DNA of 21,965 nucleotides from Lentisalinibacter sp037382365 (GTDB lineage: Bacteria; Pseudomonadota; Gammaproteobacteria; Steroidobacterales; Woeseiaceae). The position numbers and the translations under genes were made by a program. The notes under the pieces were generated by a model. It did no database searches, was not told the DNA's origin, and saw only the letters and a program-made list of their open reading frames with translations. The stretch spans positions 1 to 21,965 of the forward strand of contig JARRPZ010000114.1 of assembly GCA_037382365.1 (NCBI GenBank), read 5' to 3'. Positions 21,568 to 21,965 of this stretch are shown here, piece by piece (position 1 is the first letter of the stretch; the number at the start of each line of letters is the position of its first letter).

Positions 21568-21936
21568 TCAGTGCGTCGGCCGGAACGGATTCGCCGGCAG
21601 CGTCTCTTCGAATTCGGCGATCAGCTGCTCGGCTGCCCGGAGCCACTCGCAGGCGTCGCAGGTGCAGTTCGCCGGGTCGTGGGTCGCGTCCCTGCTCATG
21701 TCCCCGATCAGCTGTACGCCATAACGCAATGACGCGTTGACCGTGTAAGCGGCTTTCTCGGCAAAACCGGAGTCCTCGTTCAGGAGAGTCAGCCAGTGGC
21801 ACTCACGATTGATTTCGCAGGCGCCGCAGTCCTCGTCGTCTGCCCCGAATTGTGCGCCCGGGCATCCGCGTTCCTCGATCAGGGCGAGGACCCGGCTCCT
21901 CGGAAAATCGAGCGCCGCGAGCAGCTGCTGTCGCAT
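21568..21936 (-). CDS. Small cysteine-rich protein, possible metal or Fe-S binding
   Basis: The 122-residue protein without signal peptide has seven cysteines in two groups: 'GCPGAQFGADDEDCGACEIN' (25, 37, 40) with 'RECHWL' (46), and 'NCTCDACEWL' (91, 93, 96). A helical segment lies between them. The spacing suggests binding of zinc or an iron-sulphur cluster. The 'CHWL' and 'CEWL' pair hints at two similar halves. I do not recognise a named family. The start is ATG at 21936 with AGGGAGA 5 bases upstream, a strong site. The porin gene follows in the same direction, so both may be expressed together; the functional link is unknown. Confidence 0.7.
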   Translation of the reverse strand: MRQQLLAALDFPRSRVLALIEERGCPGAQFGADDEDCGACEINRECHWLTLLNEDSGFAEKAAYTVNASLRYGVQLIGDMSRDATHDPANCTCDACEWLRAAEQLIAEFEETLPANPFRPTH

Positions 21937-21965
21937 GGCAATCTCCCTGAGTACGGCCGTGCCTG

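Overview
The window reads as chromosomal DNA of a GC-rich gammaproteobacterium. The evidence is the set of outer-membrane families (TonB receptor, Omp85-type barrel, MipA/OmpV, phosphate-selective porin), an HflK/HflC pair, NhaA and RhlE. Genus cannot be fixed from sequence alone. No transposase, integrase, rRNA operon, intact tRNA or CRISPR array was seen.

Layout. 1-561: a non-coding stretch with hairpins, a minus-strand terminator and copy A of a tRNA-Gly-derived repeat. 562-3916 (-): a TonB-dependent receptor followed, one base after its stop, by a membrane-anchored LytTR regulator. 3917-4433: intergenic, with copy B of the repeat. 4434-5796: an XRE-type regulator and a small ABM-like protein, transcribed divergently from a palindrome-rich AT-rich gap. 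6009-7999 (+): hflK-hflC with overlapping ends. 7996-8788: decaying genes, namely a frameshifted secreted cysteine-repeat protein, a small intact ORF and the tail of a trypsin-like protease. 8815-10161 (+): nhaA. 10291-13027 (-): two outer-membrane barrels (TraF-like, then a POTRA-less Omp85-type barrel). 13028-13358: copy C of the repeat. 13359-14624 (-): rhlE. 14776-15108 (-): a small conserved-looking protein whose 3' end is frameshifted by a perfect 34-bp tandem duplication. 15712-16461 (+): an intact trypsin-like protease, paralogous to the remnant at 8609-8788. 16657-18527 (+): a lipoprotein, a small related helical protein and a lipoprotein alpha-carbonic anhydrase. 18792-20351 (+): a MipA/OmpV barrel fused to a second barrel. 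20428-21936 (-): a seven-cysteine protein and a phosphate-selective porin.

How they fit together. The window is rich in cell-envelope functions: nutrient uptake (TonB receptor, OprP-like porin), membrane proteostasis (HflKC regulate FtsH), ion and pH homeostasis (NhaA, periplasmic carbonic anhydrase) and several barrels of unknown cargo. The LytTR protein probably senses something at the membrane and controls its cotranscribed receptor.

The most unusual signal is the dispersed repeat. Its three copies have the same orientation, and each lies about 110-140 bases past the stop of a minus-strand gene. Each carries a tRNA-Gly(CCC)-like relic with an intact D-arm, preceded by a hairpin whose arms differ between copies but still pair.
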